Assembly (NCBI RefSeq): GCF_018860635.1
Contig: NZ_JAHKPT010000021.1
Location: 404,674-468,673, forward strand
Reading direction: 5' to 3'
Source of the DNA: Aliiglaciecola lipolytica
GTDB taxonomy: Bacteria; Pseudomonadota; Gammaproteobacteria; Enterobacterales; Alteromonadaceae
Length of the DNA stretch: 64,000 bases
Below the pieces are notes generated by a model that did not search any database, was not told the origin of the DNA, and saw only the letters and a program-made list of their open reading frames with translations. The position numbers and the translations under genes were made by a program. Below, one piece after another: positions 44,937-54,411 of the stretch; the first letter of the stretch is position 1, and every line of letters starts with the position of its first letter.

Positions 44937-45560
44937 ATGATCGGCTTAATTCGAGGCCAACTATTAGAAAAGCAACCCCCTGAAATTCTGATTGAAGCGG
45001 GTGGCATAGGTTATGAAGTGCAACTCCCCATGACCAGCTTTTATCAGTTGCCAGAAATTGGCCATGAAGCCACAGTTTATATTCATTTTGTGGTCCGCGA
45101 AGATGCACAATTATTGTTTGGGTTTGCAGATAAATCTGAACGAGCCTTGTTCCGAGAGTTGATCAAAGTAAATGGTGTAGGTCCCAAATTAGCCTTAACA
45201 ATTTTGTCAGGTATGTCGGCATCGCAGTTTATTCAGTGTGTTAGTCATGATGATTATTCTGGGTTAGTGAAATTACCGGGCGTCGGTAAAAAGACTGCCG
45301 AGAGACTTGTGGTTGAAATGCGCGATCGCCTTAAAAAGCTAGAAGAGCAAGGCGACGGAAAACACCATTTACCACCGATGCAATTAGAAGCGCCTCAAGA
45401 TAGCCTAATCAAGCCAACTGACGTAAAAGAAGATGCACTAAGTGCGATGGTTGCATTGGGTTATAAACCTGCGCAAGCGGCGAAAACGATTAACTCAGTG
45501 TATCGAGAAGGCATTAGTAGCGAAGAATTGATCCGTGAAGCATTGCGTTCGATGGTGTAA
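44937..45560 (+). CDS. ruvA: Holliday junction branch migration protein RuvA
   Basis: The ATG at 44937 gives 207 residues ([18 protein letters not shown]). Domain I OB fold, two helix-hairpin-helix motifs ([32 protein letters not shown]) and the C-terminal domain that contacts RuvB ([17 protein letters not shown]) are all present. An upstream in-frame GTG at 44931 is less likely. The gap to ruvB is 154 bases. Confidence 0.98.
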   Translation: MIGLIRGQLLEKQPPEILIEAGGIGYEVQLPMTSFYQLPEIGHEATVYIHFVVREDAQLLFGFADKSERALFRELIKVNGVGPKLALTILSGMSASQFIQCVSHDDYSGLVKLPGVGKKTAERLVVEMRDRLKKLEEQGDGKHHLPPMQLEAPQDSLIKPTDVKEDALSAMVALGYKPAQAAKTINSVYREGISSEELIREALRSMV

Positions 45561-45714
45561 CCTTCGCAACATAATCTAGACTGTACAGATATTACAATTT
45601 ACTGTATAAAAAAACACTATTGTTTAGTGTCGTTTGTGAACTTGCAATAAATGAACTAAAGCGCGTCAAAAATTGCTTTTACCCTATGCGAAATATTAAC
45701 CAGAAGATACATTC

Positions 45715-46725
45715 ATGATTGAAGCTGATCGATTAATCCACCCCACGGCAGACACCGAAGACGAAGCGGTGGACCGTGCAATCCGACCTAAATTACTGGC
45801 CGACTACACTGGGCAAGATCATGTCTGTAAACAAATGGATATTTTTATTCAAGCCGCCAGAAATCGCAGTGACGCACTAGATCACTTACTTATCTTTGGT
45901 CCTCCAGGGTTAGGTAAAACCACACTTGCGAATATTGTTGCTAACGAAATGGGGGTTAATATTAAAACCACCTCTGGACCCGTTTTAGAAAAGGCAGGAG
46001 ATCTAGCCGCTTTATTAACTAATCTAGAAGAACATGATGTGTTATTCATTGATGAAATACATCGTTTGAGCCCGGTTGTTGAAGAAGTCCTGTATCCAGC
46101 AATGGAAGATTATCAATTAGACATAATGATAGGTGAGGGACCAGCCGCTCGCTCAATTAAGTTAGAGCTTCCCCCTTTTACATTAATTGGTGCTACTACC
46201 CGTGCAGGCTCTCTTACTTCTCCCTTACGTGATCGATTTGGTATTGTTCAGCGTTTGGAGTTTTATAATCTCAAAGATCTCACGCAAATAGTTAAACGCT
46301 CAGCAAAATACTTAAACCTTAGCATCAACGAACAGGGGGCTTTAGAAATAGCAAGGCGTTCTAGAGGTACTCCTCGGATTTCTAATCGTTTACTGCGCAG
46401 GGTGCGAGATTTTGCAGAAGTCAAAGCTGACGGTGATATATCTGAAAATATCGCCGCCCAAGCACTGGATATGCTTGACGTTGATAAAGAAGGTTTTGAT
46501 TACATGGACCGCAAGCTGTTACTTACCATTATCGACAAATTTATGGGCGGGCCAGTGGGATTGGATAACTTGGCAGCTGCTATTGGTGAAGAAAAAGAAA
46601 CCATCGAAGATGTAATAGAGCCTTTTCTTATTCAACAGGGATTTTTACAAAGAACCCCTCGAGGACGAATAGTGTCACAGCGCGCTTTCTTGCATTTTGG
46701 TAAAGACTACAAACCACAAAATTAA
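45715..46725 (+). CDS. ruvB: Holliday junction helicase RuvB
   Basis: The 336-residue AAA+ motor has Walker [13 protein letters not shown], Walker [10 protein letters not shown], the arginine finger region [10 protein letters not shown] and a winged-helix end ([15 protein letters not shown]). With RuvA it drives branch migration. No plus-strand terminator follows; the hairpin just downstream is oriented for a minus-strand transcript. Confidence 0.98.
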   Translation: MIEADRLIHPTADTEDEAVDRAIRPKLLADYTGQDHVCKQMDIFIQAARNRSDALDHLLIFGPPGLGKTTLANIVANEMGVNIKTTSGPVLEKAGDLAALLTNLEEHDVLFIDEIHRLSPVVEEVLYPAMEDYQLDIMIGEGPAARSIKLELPPFTLIGATTRAGSLTSPLRDRFGIVQRLEFYNLKDLTQIVKRSAKYLNLSINEQGALEIARRSRGTPRISNRLLRRVRDFAEVKADGDISENIAAQALDMLDVDKEGFDYMDRKLLLTIIDKFMGGPVGLDNLAAAIGEEKETIEDVIEPFLIQQGFLQRTPRGRIVSQRAFLHFGKDYKPQN

Positions 46726-46734
46726 TCTACAGGC

Positions 46735-46873
46735 AAAAAAAAGCCCGCGAAGATCGCGGGCAAAGCAACAAGTATTTGGAAAGGAAAATTCCAGGGAACA
46801 CATCTATCAACAAAAATTGACACATTTTCTGACTACCGCTTCGAAAATTCGTTGCGTTAGTCAAGAGAACGAC
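46735..46873 (-). ncRNA. Candidate small RNA (about 139 nt) on the minus strand downstream of ruvB
   Basis: On the minus strand a stem GCCCGCGA/TCGCGGGC (46743-46761, three-base loop) is followed by eight T residues, a strong terminator, yet no minus-strand gene lies upstream. About 120 bases before it is a -10 box TATAGA (46880-46885) with a GCGCG discriminator as in stable RNA promoters; the -35 (near TTCAAT) is weak. The transcript would begin with a stem TGACTAACGC/GCGGTAGTCA, then a U-rich single-stranded part, then the terminator, the usual build of an Hfq-type sRNA. I do not recognise the family. Confidence 0.65.
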
Positions 46874-46879
46874 GCGCAT

Positions 46880-46910
46880 TCTATACGTTAGGAAAAAATC
46901 CACAATTGAA
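46880..46910 (-). promoter_or_regulatory. Putative promoter of the candidate sRNA
   Basis: -10 TATAGA at 46880-46885 (minus strand) and possible -35 TTCAAT at 46905-46910 with 19-base spacing; GC-rich discriminator follows. The -35 is a poor match. Confidence 0.45.
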
Positions 46911-47268
46911 AAAAATTGTATTTTCGGATTAGAAAAAATAATGCTTAATATTTTTAATTGTTTGATTAAATTCTTTGTATCTCACGCTTTAGCTGTTCTA
47001 AGCTGATTATCGCTATTGTTTGATAACTCAATTGAAGTAAAATTGGATTAACAAAACTAGTGTAAAAGTTGAATTTTATGCTGAACTTATGCATGCTTAT
47101 TAAAAAGCAAAACACACTATTATCTAGTTACAGGCTTAAATTTACTGGTTATCATTAAAATTATGATTTTAACTCATACATAATTATGCGATTTGTCGTA
47201 TTAAAATTGAATTATTTTAAAGTCCGCTGGACTAACCATAAGCGTTATTTAAAGAGGTAGAAAATTCG
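46911..47268. other. AT-rich intergenic region before the Tol-Pal operon
   Basis: Very AT-rich (long A/T runs), with no gene evident. The promoter for ybgC-tolQRAB must lie here, but no clear -35/-10 pair stands out. Confidence 0.5.
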
Positions 47269-47679
47269 ATGCAATTTCCTGTTCATGAATTTAAATTGCG
47301 AGTCTATTACGAAGATACAGACGCAGGTGGTATTGTATATTATGCTAATTATTTAAAATTTTTAGAGCGTGCTAGAACGGAGTGGTTAAGAAGTTTTGGC
47401 ATAGAACAACATAGTCTTTTGGAACAATTCATCGGTTTTGTCGTCAAACGGGTGGAAATGGACAATATTGCAGCAGCAAGGTTCGACGATTTATTGCAAG
47501 TCAATACGCAAATAATTGAATTAAAACGTGCTAGCATGTTGTTCCAACAACAAATAACAAATTCAAACAATTTAAGTTTGGTAAGTGCGAAAATTAGGGT
47601 TGCATGTGTTGATCTGAAGAAGATGAAACCTATTGCAATACCTGCATTCATTTTAGGGGAAATTTCAAGTGTCATCTAA
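47269..47679 (+). CDS. ybgC: Tol-Pal system acyl-CoA thioesterase YbgC
   Basis: The 136-residue hotdog-fold thioesterase has the active motif [21 protein letters not shown] with the catalytic Asp, and the end [12 protein letters not shown]. It hydrolyses acyl-CoA or acyl-ACP and associates with phospholipid synthesis enzymes. It is the first gene of the Tol-Pal operon and overlaps tolQ by 11 bases. Confidence 0.96.
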   Translation: MQFPVHEFKLRVYYEDTDAGGIVYYANYLKFLERARTEWLRSFGIEQHSLLEQFIGFVVKRVEMDNIAAARFDDLLQVNTQIIELKRASMLFQQQITNSNNLSLVSAKIRVACVDLKKMKPIAIPAFILGEISSVI

Positions 47680-48358
47680 TTTGTCATTCTTTGACCTGTT
47701 TTTGCAGGCAAGTCTTTTGGTTCAATTGGTAATGCTGTTACTACTGGCAACGTCAGTTGTTTCTTGGGCATTCATTTTTCAACGTGTCAAAGTGTTAAAA
47801 CTGGCAAAAACTGAAACCAAAAAGTTCGAAGATAAGTTTTGGTCTGGGGTTGACCTGAATAAACTGTATCAAGAACTTTCTGCCCGTCAATCTGTGCAGG
47901 GAATGGGCAGTTTGTTTTGTGCTGGGTTCAAAGAATTTGTGCGTTTGCGTAAAGCCACAGGCAGTTCAACCGAAACCACTATGGAAGGAACCTACAGAGC
48001 AATGCGCGTCTCGCTATCACGAGAAGTCGATCACCTCGAAGCTAACTTATCCTTTCTTGCTACTGCTGGTTCTATTAGTCCTTACATTGGTTTATTTGGT
48101 ACTGTTTGGGGGATCATGAATTCGTTTATTGCGCTAGGTGAGGTTCAACAAGCCACCTTAGCTATGGTTGCTCCTGGTATTGCTGAAGCACTTATTGCTA
48201 CCGCCATGGGCTTATTTGCAGCGATTCCATCGGTTATTGCTTACAACCGTTTTAGTAATCAAGTTGAAAAGCTAGAAAATAGTTACGGTAATTTTATGGA
48301 AGAGTTTTCTAGTATTCTGCATCGTCAGATATTGTCTCAACGAGTTGAGAGCGTTTAA
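47669..48358 (+). CDS. tolQ: Tol-Pal inner-membrane protein TolQ
   Basis: The 229-residue MotA/TolQ/ExbB protein has three membrane helices: one at about 17-37 and two later ([20 protein letters not shown], and [20 protein letters not shown]). It forms the proton-driven stator with TolR. It starts at a GTG inside ybgC, with AGGGGAAA as ribosome site. Confidence 0.97.
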   Translation: MSSNLSFFDLFLQASLLVQLVMLLLLATSVVSWAFIFQRVKVLKLAKTETKKFEDKFWSGVDLNKLYQELSARQSVQGMGSLFCAGFKEFVRLRKATGSSTETTMEGTYRAMRVSLSREVDHLEANLSFLATAGSISPYIGLFGTVWGIMNSFIALGEVQQATLAMVAPGIAEALIATAMGLFAAIPSVIAYNRFSNQVEKLENSYGNFMEEFSSILHRQILSQRVESV

Positions 48359-48360
48359 CC

Positions 48361-48789
48361 ATGGTTGTGTATGAGCGTAAACGGCGACGTCCAGTTTCGG
48401 AAATTAACGTTGTTCCTTACATCGATGTCATGCTGGTACTACTGATCATCTTTATGGTGACCGCACCTTTGGTAACCCAAGGGGTAAAAGTGGATCTACC
48501 AAAAGCAGAAGCTGAAGCGCTACAAGATGATTCTAAACCACCTATTATTGCTTCGGTTAATGCCGCAGGTGAATACTTTATTAACGTTGGTGATAAGCAA
48601 GAGGATCCTATGTCAGCCACAGATTTGGCAGTCATAGTCGCACAGCAAATTAAGAAAGAACCGAATACTCCTGTTGTTGTAAAAGGAGACGGTGCGGTTC
48701 CTTATGCTAACGTAGTGCAGTTAATGGTCCTATTGCAGCGCGCTGGGGTACCATCTGTTGGTTTAATGACCGAGTCTCCTGAACAATAG
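48361..48789 (+). CDS. tolR: Tol-Pal inner-membrane protein TolR
   Basis: The 142-residue ExbD/TolR protein has the single membrane helix with the essential proton-carrying Asp (NVVPYIDVMLVLLIIFMVTA) and a periplasmic domain. It works with TolQ to energise TolA. It starts two bases after the tolQ stop. Confidence 0.97.
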   Translation: MVVYERKRRRPVSEINVVPYIDVMLVLLIIFMVTAPLVTQGVKVDLPKAEAEALQDDSKPPIIASVNAAGEYFINVGDKQEDPMSATDLAVIVAQQIKKEPNTPVVVKGDGAVPYANVVQLMVLLQRAGVPSVGLMTESPEQ

Positions 48790-48796
48790 GCTTTGC

Positions 48797-49663
48797 ATGT
48801 ATAAGTTTAGCCCTATTTTCATTTCAATTGCTTTACACATTATCTTAGGCGGATTGCTGGCGCTAAGTGTCGACTTTCATTCGCCCCCCAAGCAGATTGA
48901 ATTAAATACTGCCAATTTCACGCCAATTGAAGCGACTGTGGTTGACCAAAAGGCTGTGAATGACCAGCTAAAACGTATTGAGCAGAAAAAACAAGCCGAA
49001 AAGCAAAAAGAGCTGCAAAAAATACGGGACGAGCAAAGGCGTAAGGCGGAAGCTGAGCAGCGTAAACGAGATATTGCGGCGAAAGAAAAAAAGCGTAAAG
49101 AAGACGCAAAACGTCAAAAACAAGCTGCGGCGGAGGCTAAAGAAAAGAAACGTTTAGCTGAAGAAAAAGCCCGTGTAGAAGAGCAGCAAAAAAAGCAACG
49201 TGAATTAGAGCGCAGAGCTGCTGAAGAAAGAGAGCGCAAGGCCAGAGAAAAACGCGCAAATGAAGAGCGGGCGAAAAAAGAAGCCGAGCGTAAAAAACGA
49301 GAAGAAGCTGAATTGCGAGAACAGGAACGGTTAATGCAAGAACAGTTGGAAATGGAACAATCTTCACGTAATCAGCAAAGGCAGCGTCAAGTTCTCTCCG
49401 AGACTGAAAAGTATACTGCGTTAATTAACGCGAAGATTGACCAAAACACCTATAAAGATGATTCGATGAAAGGAAAATCATGCAGAATTAATATTCGTTT
49501 GTCATCATCTGGATTTGTTATTCAGATTCGTACCCTTGGCGGAGATAAAGTTGTATGTGTGGCGGGTGAACAGGCAATTCGCAGAGCAGGTGAGTTGCCG
49601 ATGTCCTCGGACCCACAGGTGTACAACAATCTAAAAGATATAACTATTAACTTTGGTTTTTAA
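48797..49663 (+). CDS. tolA: Tol-Pal bridging protein TolA
   Basis: The 288-residue protein has an N-terminal membrane helix (PIFISIALHIILGGLLALSV), a long Lys/Glu/Ala-rich helix (about 55-190, with runs such as EKKRLAEEKARVEEQQ) that spans the periplasm, and a C-terminal TolA-III domain (TALINAKIDQNTYKDD, CRINIRLSSSGFVIQI, GDKVVCVAGEQAIRRAGELP). It transmits force from TolQR to TolB and Pal. Confidence 0.96.
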   Translation: MYKFSPIFISIALHIILGGLLALSVDFHSPPKQIELNTANFTPIEATVVDQKAVNDQLKRIEQKKQAEKQKELQKIRDEQRRKAEAEQRKRDIAAKEKKRKEDAKRQKQAAAEAKEKKRLAEEKARVEEQQKKQRELERRAAEERERKAREKRANEERAKKEAERKKREEAELREQERLMQEQLEMEQSSRNQQRQRQVLSETEKYTALINAKIDQNTYKDDSMKGKSCRINIRLSSSGFVIQIRTLGGDKVVCVAGEQAIRRAGELPMSSDPQVYNNLKDITINFGF

Positions 49664-49666
49664 TGA

Positions 49667-51022
49667 ATGAATAAAATAAACACTATTTTGCTAACCTTTT
49701 TACTTCTTTGCTTCTCATTGGAGTCACGTGCCACTTTAGAAATCTATATTACGGAAGGGGTCAATAATGCCCGTCCAATCGGTATTGTTCCGTTCCACGT
49801 CTCTGCAGGGACTCAGCCTCCAAGCAGCATTGACGAAGTGGTTGCTGCTGATTTAACTCGCAGTGGCAAATTTTTCGCGTTAAGTCGCGACAAAATGCCA
49901 CAGTTACCAAAATCAGACAGCGAGGTGGATTATAGTGAATGGGCTGCAGCCGGTGCAGAAGCAGTGCTTATTGGTCATATTCAACAACAAGCAGCGGATG
50001 AATTTAAAATTACGTTGCAACTTCTAGACGTTATACGTGGCCAAATTACCGGTGGTCAAACACAAATGATGAGCAATGGCCAGATGGTAACTAATCGTGA
50101 CCATATACTTGACGAGTGGAGCTGGGTTATCCGCGGTGAAGAGTTTCGTCAGTATGCCCACCGTATTAGTGACATAGTGTACGAAAAACTAACCGGTGAA
50201 AAAGGCGCATTTCTGACGCAAATTGCATACGTTATTGTTCGAGATTCTGCAACAGAAGCCAAACCCTTTCAATTAATCGTGGCTGATTATGACGGTCAAA
50301 ATGAAAATATATTATTGCGTTCAAATGAACCACTAATGTCACCATCATGGTCGCCTGATGGCAGAAAGCTAGTCTATGTGTCGTTTGAGAATAAAAAGCC
50401 ACAAATTTTTATGCAGGATATCTATACAGGCAGCCGAACTATGCTTACCGACTTTCCTGGCATAAATGGTGCACCTACTTTTTCACCAGACGGAAATCAA
50501 TTAGCGATGGTGTTGTCTAAAGATGGAAATCCAGAAATTTATGTGATGGATATCGCGTCGAAGCGTTTGCGTCAGATTACTCGTAATCGCGCAATTGATA
50601 CTGAACCAAGTTGGTCACCAGATGGTAAACATTTGATTTTTAGTTCAGAACGGGGTGGTAAACCTCAGATTTATCGAGTAAATTTAGCTACAGGTAAGAC
50701 TCGGCGGGTCACATTCGAGGGTGATATGAACCTTGGCGGAACGTTTACACCAGATGGTACTCAAATGGTCATGGTTAATCGTACCCGCGGAAACTACCAT
50801 ATTGCTAAGCAAGGCGTAGACTCAGGCGATATGTTGGTGTTAACTAAAACATTTTTAGATGAATCACCAAGTCTTGCACCGAATGGCAGTATGATAATCT
50901 ACAGTACTTTGCACGAAGGAAGACAGGTATTATCATTGGTGTCACTTGATGGACGATTTAAGGCAAGGTTGCCGGTGTCAGAAGGGCAGGTTAAGTCACC
51001 TAGCTGGTCACCATTTTTGTAA
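49667..51022 (+). CDS. tolB: Tol-Pal periplasmic protein TolB
   Basis: The 451-residue protein has a signal peptide (cut near ESRA), an N-terminal TolB domain and a six-bladed beta-propeller with repeated SWSPDG and TFSPDG motifs. It binds Pal and the OmpA group and is released by TolA. It follows tolA by three bases. Confidence 0.97.
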   Translation: MNKINTILLTFLLLCFSLESRATLEIYITEGVNNARPIGIVPFHVSAGTQPPSSIDEVVAADLTRSGKFFALSRDKMPQLPKSDSEVDYSEWAAAGAEAVLIGHIQQQAADEFKITLQLLDVIRGQITGGQTQMMSNGQMVTNRDHILDEWSWVIRGEEFRQYAHRISDIVYEKLTGEKGAFLTQIAYVIVRDSATEAKPFQLIVADYDGQNENILLRSNEPLMSPSWSPDGRKLVYVSFENKKPQIFMQDIYTGSRTMLTDFPGINGAPTFSPDGNQLAMVLSKDGNPEIYVMDIASKRLRQITRNRAIDTEPSWSPDGKHLIFSSERGGKPQIYRVNLATGKTRRVTFEGDMNLGGTFTPDGTQMVMVNRTRGNYHIAKQGVDSGDMLVLTKTFLDESPSLAPNGSMIIYSTLHEGRQVLSLVSLDGRFKARLPVSEGQVKSPSWSPFL

Positions 51023-51071
51023 TATAAACTAAAAACTGTTAGAAATTTCGAAAACGAGAAGGAATAACGAA

Positions 51072-51638
51072 ATGCAACTTAAAAAAGTATTTAAAGGTTT
51101 GGTGATTGCACTGCCATTGGTGACCGTGATGGCGTGTACTACAACAGATAATGGTGTAGACGAAGCAGCAGCCAAAGAAGCAGCAGCGGCACAAGCAGCG
51201 GCTGATCAAGCTGCAAGACAAGCTGAAGCTGAAAAAGCAGAAGTAATGGCGATGCAGCAACGTGAAAAAATGGAAGCTGAACAGCGTGCTAGAGATTTAG
51301 CAAGTTTAGAGCAGGATCAAGTGGTTTACTTCGACTTTGATACGTCGAATCTAACTTCATCTGCACGAGCTATTTTATCTAAGCATGCAGCGTTTTTGGC
51401 AGCAAACCCAAATCAATCTGTCGTGATTGAAGGTCACTGTGACCGTCGTGGTACTCCTGAGTACAACATTGCATTGGGTGAAAGACGTGCTAAATCAGTA
51501 CAAACATATCTGTTAAATGCTAACGTAAATTCATCACAGATTTCTGTGGTTTCTTATGGCGAAGAAAAACCTGCAGCAAATGGCACGTCTGAATCTGCAT
51601 TTGCGCAAAATCGTCGTGGTGTTTTGGTATATCAATAA
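51072..51638 (+). CDS. pal: Peptidoglycan-associated lipoprotein Pal
   Basis: The 188-residue lipoprotein has a lipobox VMAC, then an Ala/Glu-rich helical linker (about 25-75), and an OmpA-C domain (VVYFDFDTSNLTSSARAILS, VIEGHCDRRGTPEYNIALGE, NRRGVLVY). It anchors the outer membrane to peptidoglycan and binds TolB. The alanine-rich linker is longer than in E. coli Pal. Confidence 0.97.
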   Translation: MQLKKVFKGLVIALPLVTVMACTTTDNGVDEAAAKEAAAAQAAADQAARQAEAEKAEVMAMQQREKMEAEQRARDLASLEQDQVVYFDFDTSNLTSSARAILSKHAAFLAANPNQSVVIEGHCDRRGTPEYNIALGERRAKSVQTYLLNANVNSSQISVVSYGEEKPAANGTSESAFAQNRRGVLVYQ

Positions 51639-51650
51639 GATTGAGTCATT

Positions 51651-52421
51651 ATGATTAAACGCATGAAAGCGATTAGTCTTTTACTTGTATACGGAGCCGC
51701 AGTTAATGCGGCTCCTGCGCCTGTAACAGACCTAAACGATGGATCCCTAACTAAACGTGTCGAAGTGTTAGAGCGTATCTTAGATTCACGCACAGAGATG
51801 CAGCATCGGATTCAACAACAGTTAGATGAAATGCAAAACGAAGTAAGCGAAATGCGCGGAACGTTAGAATTGCATAATCATCAGCTTGAAAAGATTTTAG
51901 AAAGACAACGTGAGTTGTATTTAGAAATTGATAAACGTATTGCTGCTGTTAATACTCAGAGTAGTCAGCAACAGTCGAGCGCTAATTCTAGCTCCAATAA
52001 TCCTGCACAGATTTCGCAAGTAGAAGTGCCTGATTCTAGCAATGTAAGTGAAAGTGATGCGTATGATCGCGCTGTTAATTTAATCTTACGGGATAAACAA
52101 TACGATTTAGCGATTCCAGAATTTCAATCGTTCATAAAAACCTACCCAAATTCCAGTTATGCGGCAAATGCACATTATTGGTTGGGGCAACTGTTGTTTA
52201 ATAAACAACAGTGGGAAAGTGCAGCAGAACAATTCCAAATATTGGTGAGTGGTTACCCTGATTCATCAAAACGTGCTGATGCATTATTCAAATTAGGTGT
52301 GGTTGAACAGCGTAGAGATAATTTAGCCAGAGCAAAACAACTGTTCGAACAGGTTTTATCTGAATATCCAGATTCTGCATCTAGTCGTCTCGCAAATTCA
52401 CGTTTAAGTGCGATGAATTAA
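51651..52421 (+). CDS. cpoB: Cell division coordinator CpoB (YbgF)
   Basis: The 256-residue periplasmic protein has a signal peptide (ending VNA-AP), an N-terminal trimerising coiled coil (LEIDKRIAAVNT region preceded by EMQHRIQQQLDEMQNEVSEM) and three TPR repeats (AYDRAVNLILRDKQYDLAIP, YPNSSYAANAHYWLGQLLFN, YPDSSKRADALFKLGVVEQR). It links Tol-Pal with PBP1B during division. Last gene of the operon, followed by a strong hairpin. Confidence 0.95.
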   Translation: MIKRMKAISLLLVYGAAVNAAPAPVTDLNDGSLTKRVEVLERILDSRTEMQHRIQQQLDEMQNEVSEMRGTLELHNHQLEKILERQRELYLEIDKRIAAVNTQSSQQQSSANSSSNNPAQISQVEVPDSSNVSESDAYDRAVNLILRDKQYDLAIPEFQSFIKTYPNSSYAANAHYWLGQLLFNKQQWESAAEQFQILVSGYPDSSKRADALFKLGVVEQRRDNLARAKQLFEQVLSEYPDSASSRLANSRLSAMN

Positions 52422-52470
52422 TTCAAAAATTAATAATTTTTTAAATTAGTTTGAATTAATTTTAGGATTT

Positions 52471-52516
52471 AAAACGGTATAAATCATATTTTAGTGCACA
52501 TAATTTATACCGTTTT
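52471..52516 (+). terminator. Terminator of the Tol-Pal operon
   Basis: AAAACGGTATAAAT (52471-52484) and ATTTATACCGTTTT (52503-52516) are perfect 14-bp arms with an 18-base loop, ending in TTTT. Confidence 0.8.
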
Positions 52517-52578
52517 CGCCTTACTTGCTTAGTTTTTCAACGAAAAGACAAATAATTTAAAATAACCTCAGTTTTAGG

Positions 52579-52606
52579 TTGCACCACGAAGATATTTGAG
52601 TATTAT
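52579..52606 (+). promoter_or_regulatory. Promoter of the tRNA-Lys genes
   Basis: TTGCAC, 16 bases, TATTAT, then a GC-rich discriminator (ATGCCGCCG), 40 bases before the first tRNA. Typical stable RNA promoter. Confidence 0.65.
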
Positions 52607-52645
52607 ATGCCGCCGTTGCAGGAGGTCTGTAACAAAACTGAAAAA

Positions 52646-52721
52646 GGGTCGTTAGCTCAGTTGGTAGAGCAGTTGACTTTTAATCAATTGGTCGCTGGTT
52701 CGAATCCAGCACGACCCACCA
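52646..52721 (+). tRNA. tRNA-Lys (anticodon TTT), first copy
   Basis: A 76-base cloverleaf with acceptor GGGTCGT/ACGACCC, anticodon loop CTTTTAA, T loop GGTTCGAATCC and encoded CCA. It lies behind cpoB, a common position for lysine tRNA after Tol-Pal in gammaproteobacteria. A second identical copy follows 95 bases downstream. Confidence 0.98.
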
Positions 52722-52816
52722 ATTTCAGTTTAGAGTAAACATCCCTTCGGGGAGGACAGGATGTCCAAAATAATTCAGTACAACATTTACTGAATTAGTA
52801 AGAAGCTTCAATAGAT

Positions 52817-52892
52817 GGGTCGTTAGCTCAGTTGGTAGAGCAGTTGACTTTTAATCAATTGGTCGCTGGTTCGAATCCAGCACGACCCACCA
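52817..52892 (+). tRNA. tRNA-Lys (anticodon TTT), second copy
   Basis: Identical in sequence to the first copy over all 76 bases including CCA. The first 12 bases after it are part of a tandem repeat whose next copy carries only the tRNA 3' end. Probably cotranscribed with copy one. Confidence 0.98.
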
Positions 52893-53173
52893 TCTTAGAA
52901 AATTTCTCAATATAAAAATTAAACAATCAATCCACAAAATATCATGCAATTCGTGCAGGGTGAGAACCAGCCCGTTCGACAAATTGTCGGGAACAATTTG
53001 TACAGCCGCAGGCTGCCCAAAGGGTGAAAGGCAGGATGCCTGGAATAAATCCAGCACGACCCACCATCTTATCCATATCCTAGTAATACAAATTCCAAAA
53101 CCTTAAATTCCAAACATCATGAAATTCGTGCAGGATGAGAATCAGCCCGTTCGACAAATTGTCGGGAACAATT
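52874..53173 (+). repeat. Tandem repeat (period 174-175 bp) carrying tRNA-Lys 3' ends
   Basis: A 24-base block made of the last 19 bases of tRNA-Lys plus TCTTA occurs at 52874-52897 and again at 53048-53071. A 58-base block with a GTTCGACAAATTGTC hairpin occurs at 52941-52998 and at 53116-53173 with three mismatches. The offsets are 174 and 175 bases, so one ancestral duplication explains both. The second copy lacks the rest of the tRNA. It resembles the E. coli tyrT repeat (178 bp with 19 tRNA 3' bases). Confidence 0.9.
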
Positions 53174-53174
53174 C

Positions 53175-53613
53175 TGTAGGCGGGTGCTTTAGCCCCGCGA
53201 TGGCTTTGTGATATTCCATGGCCTAAAGGCCGAGCTACAGGATGTGTAGGCGTGTTTTAGCCCCGTGATGGTTGATGCATTGTCTATGGCCATGGCCTAA
53301 AGGCCGTACTACAGGATGTGTAGGTGGGTGCTTTAGCCCCGTGATGGTTGATGCATTGTCTATGACCATGGCCTAAAGGCCGAGCTACAGGATGTGTAGG
53401 CGGGTGCTTTAGCCCCGCGATGGCTTTGTGATATTCCATGGCCTAAAGAGCATGCTACGGATTTCTGTTGTAGGCGTGTTTTAGCCCCGTGATGGTTGAT
53501 GCATTGTCGATGGCCACGGCCTAAAAGCCGTGCAACAGGATGTGTAGGCGGGTGCTTTAGCCCCATGATGGTTGATGCATTGTCAATGACCACGGCCTAA
53601 AGGCCGTGCTACA
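53175..53613. repeat. Array of six palindromic REP-like units
   Basis: Six units of 65-71 bases start at 53175, 53245, 53319, 53395, 53469 and 53543, most separated by GGATG. Each has a left arm like TGTAGGCGGGTGCTTTAGCC and right arm like GGCCTAAAGGCCGTGCTACA, able to form a long hairpin. Two spacer types occur: units 1 and 4 carry GGCTTTGTGATATTCC, the others GGTTGATGCATTGTC. Arms differ by compensating or tolerated changes. Unit 4 has a damaged right arm. Not CRISPR: spacers are repeated and units are palindromes. Confidence 0.93.
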
Positions 53614-53789
53614 AGGTGAGGGCGCTTCAGAGGCTCTTGTTGGCTAGCCGGCGAGGAAAATACATCTCACTCTGGATTTACGGCTAAACGCCCTTAGATT
53701 CGTGCTCAAGCTGCCTAGGATAGGTTGGCATCGACAGCTTGGTTGCAAAGTTAATAAGCAATAACGTTATTACTTGTTGATCTGCGTCG
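53614..53789. other. Short intergenic tail of the repeat region
   Basis: Between the REP array and the leftward secreted-protein gene; no gene or repeat recognised. Confidence 0.5.
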
Positions 53790-54284
53790 TTATGCACAGC
53801 CTTCAATGTATAAAATGGCTGGGTAGCTACCCAGTCTGAAACTGGTCACTTTATCGCGGTAAGTTTCAAAAATAAGACCGTTGCCATTGTTTAACTTAAC
53901 TTCTAAATACTCGCCTTCTTCTCCGAGGTAAGGGTGCACAGACACTTTTACGTCGTTATAAGTTTTAATCACATCGGCTTTAGATGAATCTATGCCTAAT
54001 CCTTCTTGAGTTTGTATTTGCGAGAGTTGTTCATCAATATCGAAACGCACAACAATACCATCCATTACCATGATATAGGGTCCATCAGCATGGGTTTTAG
54101 GCTCTAGGTAAAAACAAGATTGCGGTTCATCATAAAAGACCTCTTGTGACTGATAATTTTTAAGTAGCTTAATGGCGCTATCAGCTTGCGAACCTATTTT
54201 GATTCCAGCATATTCATCATCTTTGAGATTGTTGGCCAGCACGGATTGAGTCAGTAGTAGGGTAGCTAGTAGTGTAATGCGCAT
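53790..54284 (-). CDS. Periplasmic protein of unknown function
   Basis: The 164-residue product has a signal peptide (cut after SVLA) and a body with mixed strands: YAGIKIGSQADSAIKLLKNY, FYLEPKTHADGPYIMVMDG, LEVKLNNGNGLIFETYRD. The GIKIGSQADSAI start recalls small lipoprotein-assembly (SmpA/OmlA-like) folds that follow a flexible N-terminus, but the match is weak. Two cysteines (one in QSCFY, one near the C-terminus in EGCA) could form a disulphide. Monocistronic, not recognised as a named family. Confidence 0.7.
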   Translation of the reverse strand: MRITLLATLLLTQSVLANNLKDDEYAGIKIGSQADSAIKLLKNYQSQEVFYDEPQSCFYLEPKTHADGPYIMVMDGIVVRFDIDEQLSQIQTQEGLGIDSSKADVIKTYNDVKVSVHPYLGEEGEYLEVKLNNGNGLIFETYRDKVTSFRLGSYPAILYIEGCA

Positions 54285-54411
54285 ATCGTTCTCTTCAGTA
54301 ATATGAGGTTATTTTTAAGTCTTTAGGCGTTACCTGCGCCATTTGCTTGTATAACGTGGCAAGTACGGCGGTAATTTTTAATGAGCGGCATTTTACCTTT
54401 GCTAGTCAAGG

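Noticed and set aside
46743-46761. Hairpin as ruvB terminator
   Set aside because: On the plus strand the stem is followed by AAAGC, not T residues; the T run is only on the minus strand.
52851-53057. 68-codon minus-strand frame over the second tRNA-Lys and its repeats
   Set aside because: It contains the antisense tRNA phrase VVLDSNQRPID and covers repeat sequence only.
53360-53593. 77-codon minus-strand frame
   Set aside because: It lies wholly inside the palindromic repeat array and repeats itself (HQCINHHGAK, twice), so it is a shadow of the repeat.
53175-53613. CRISPR array
   Set aside because: The repeated units are long palindromes with repeated spacer sequences, and no cas gene is present.
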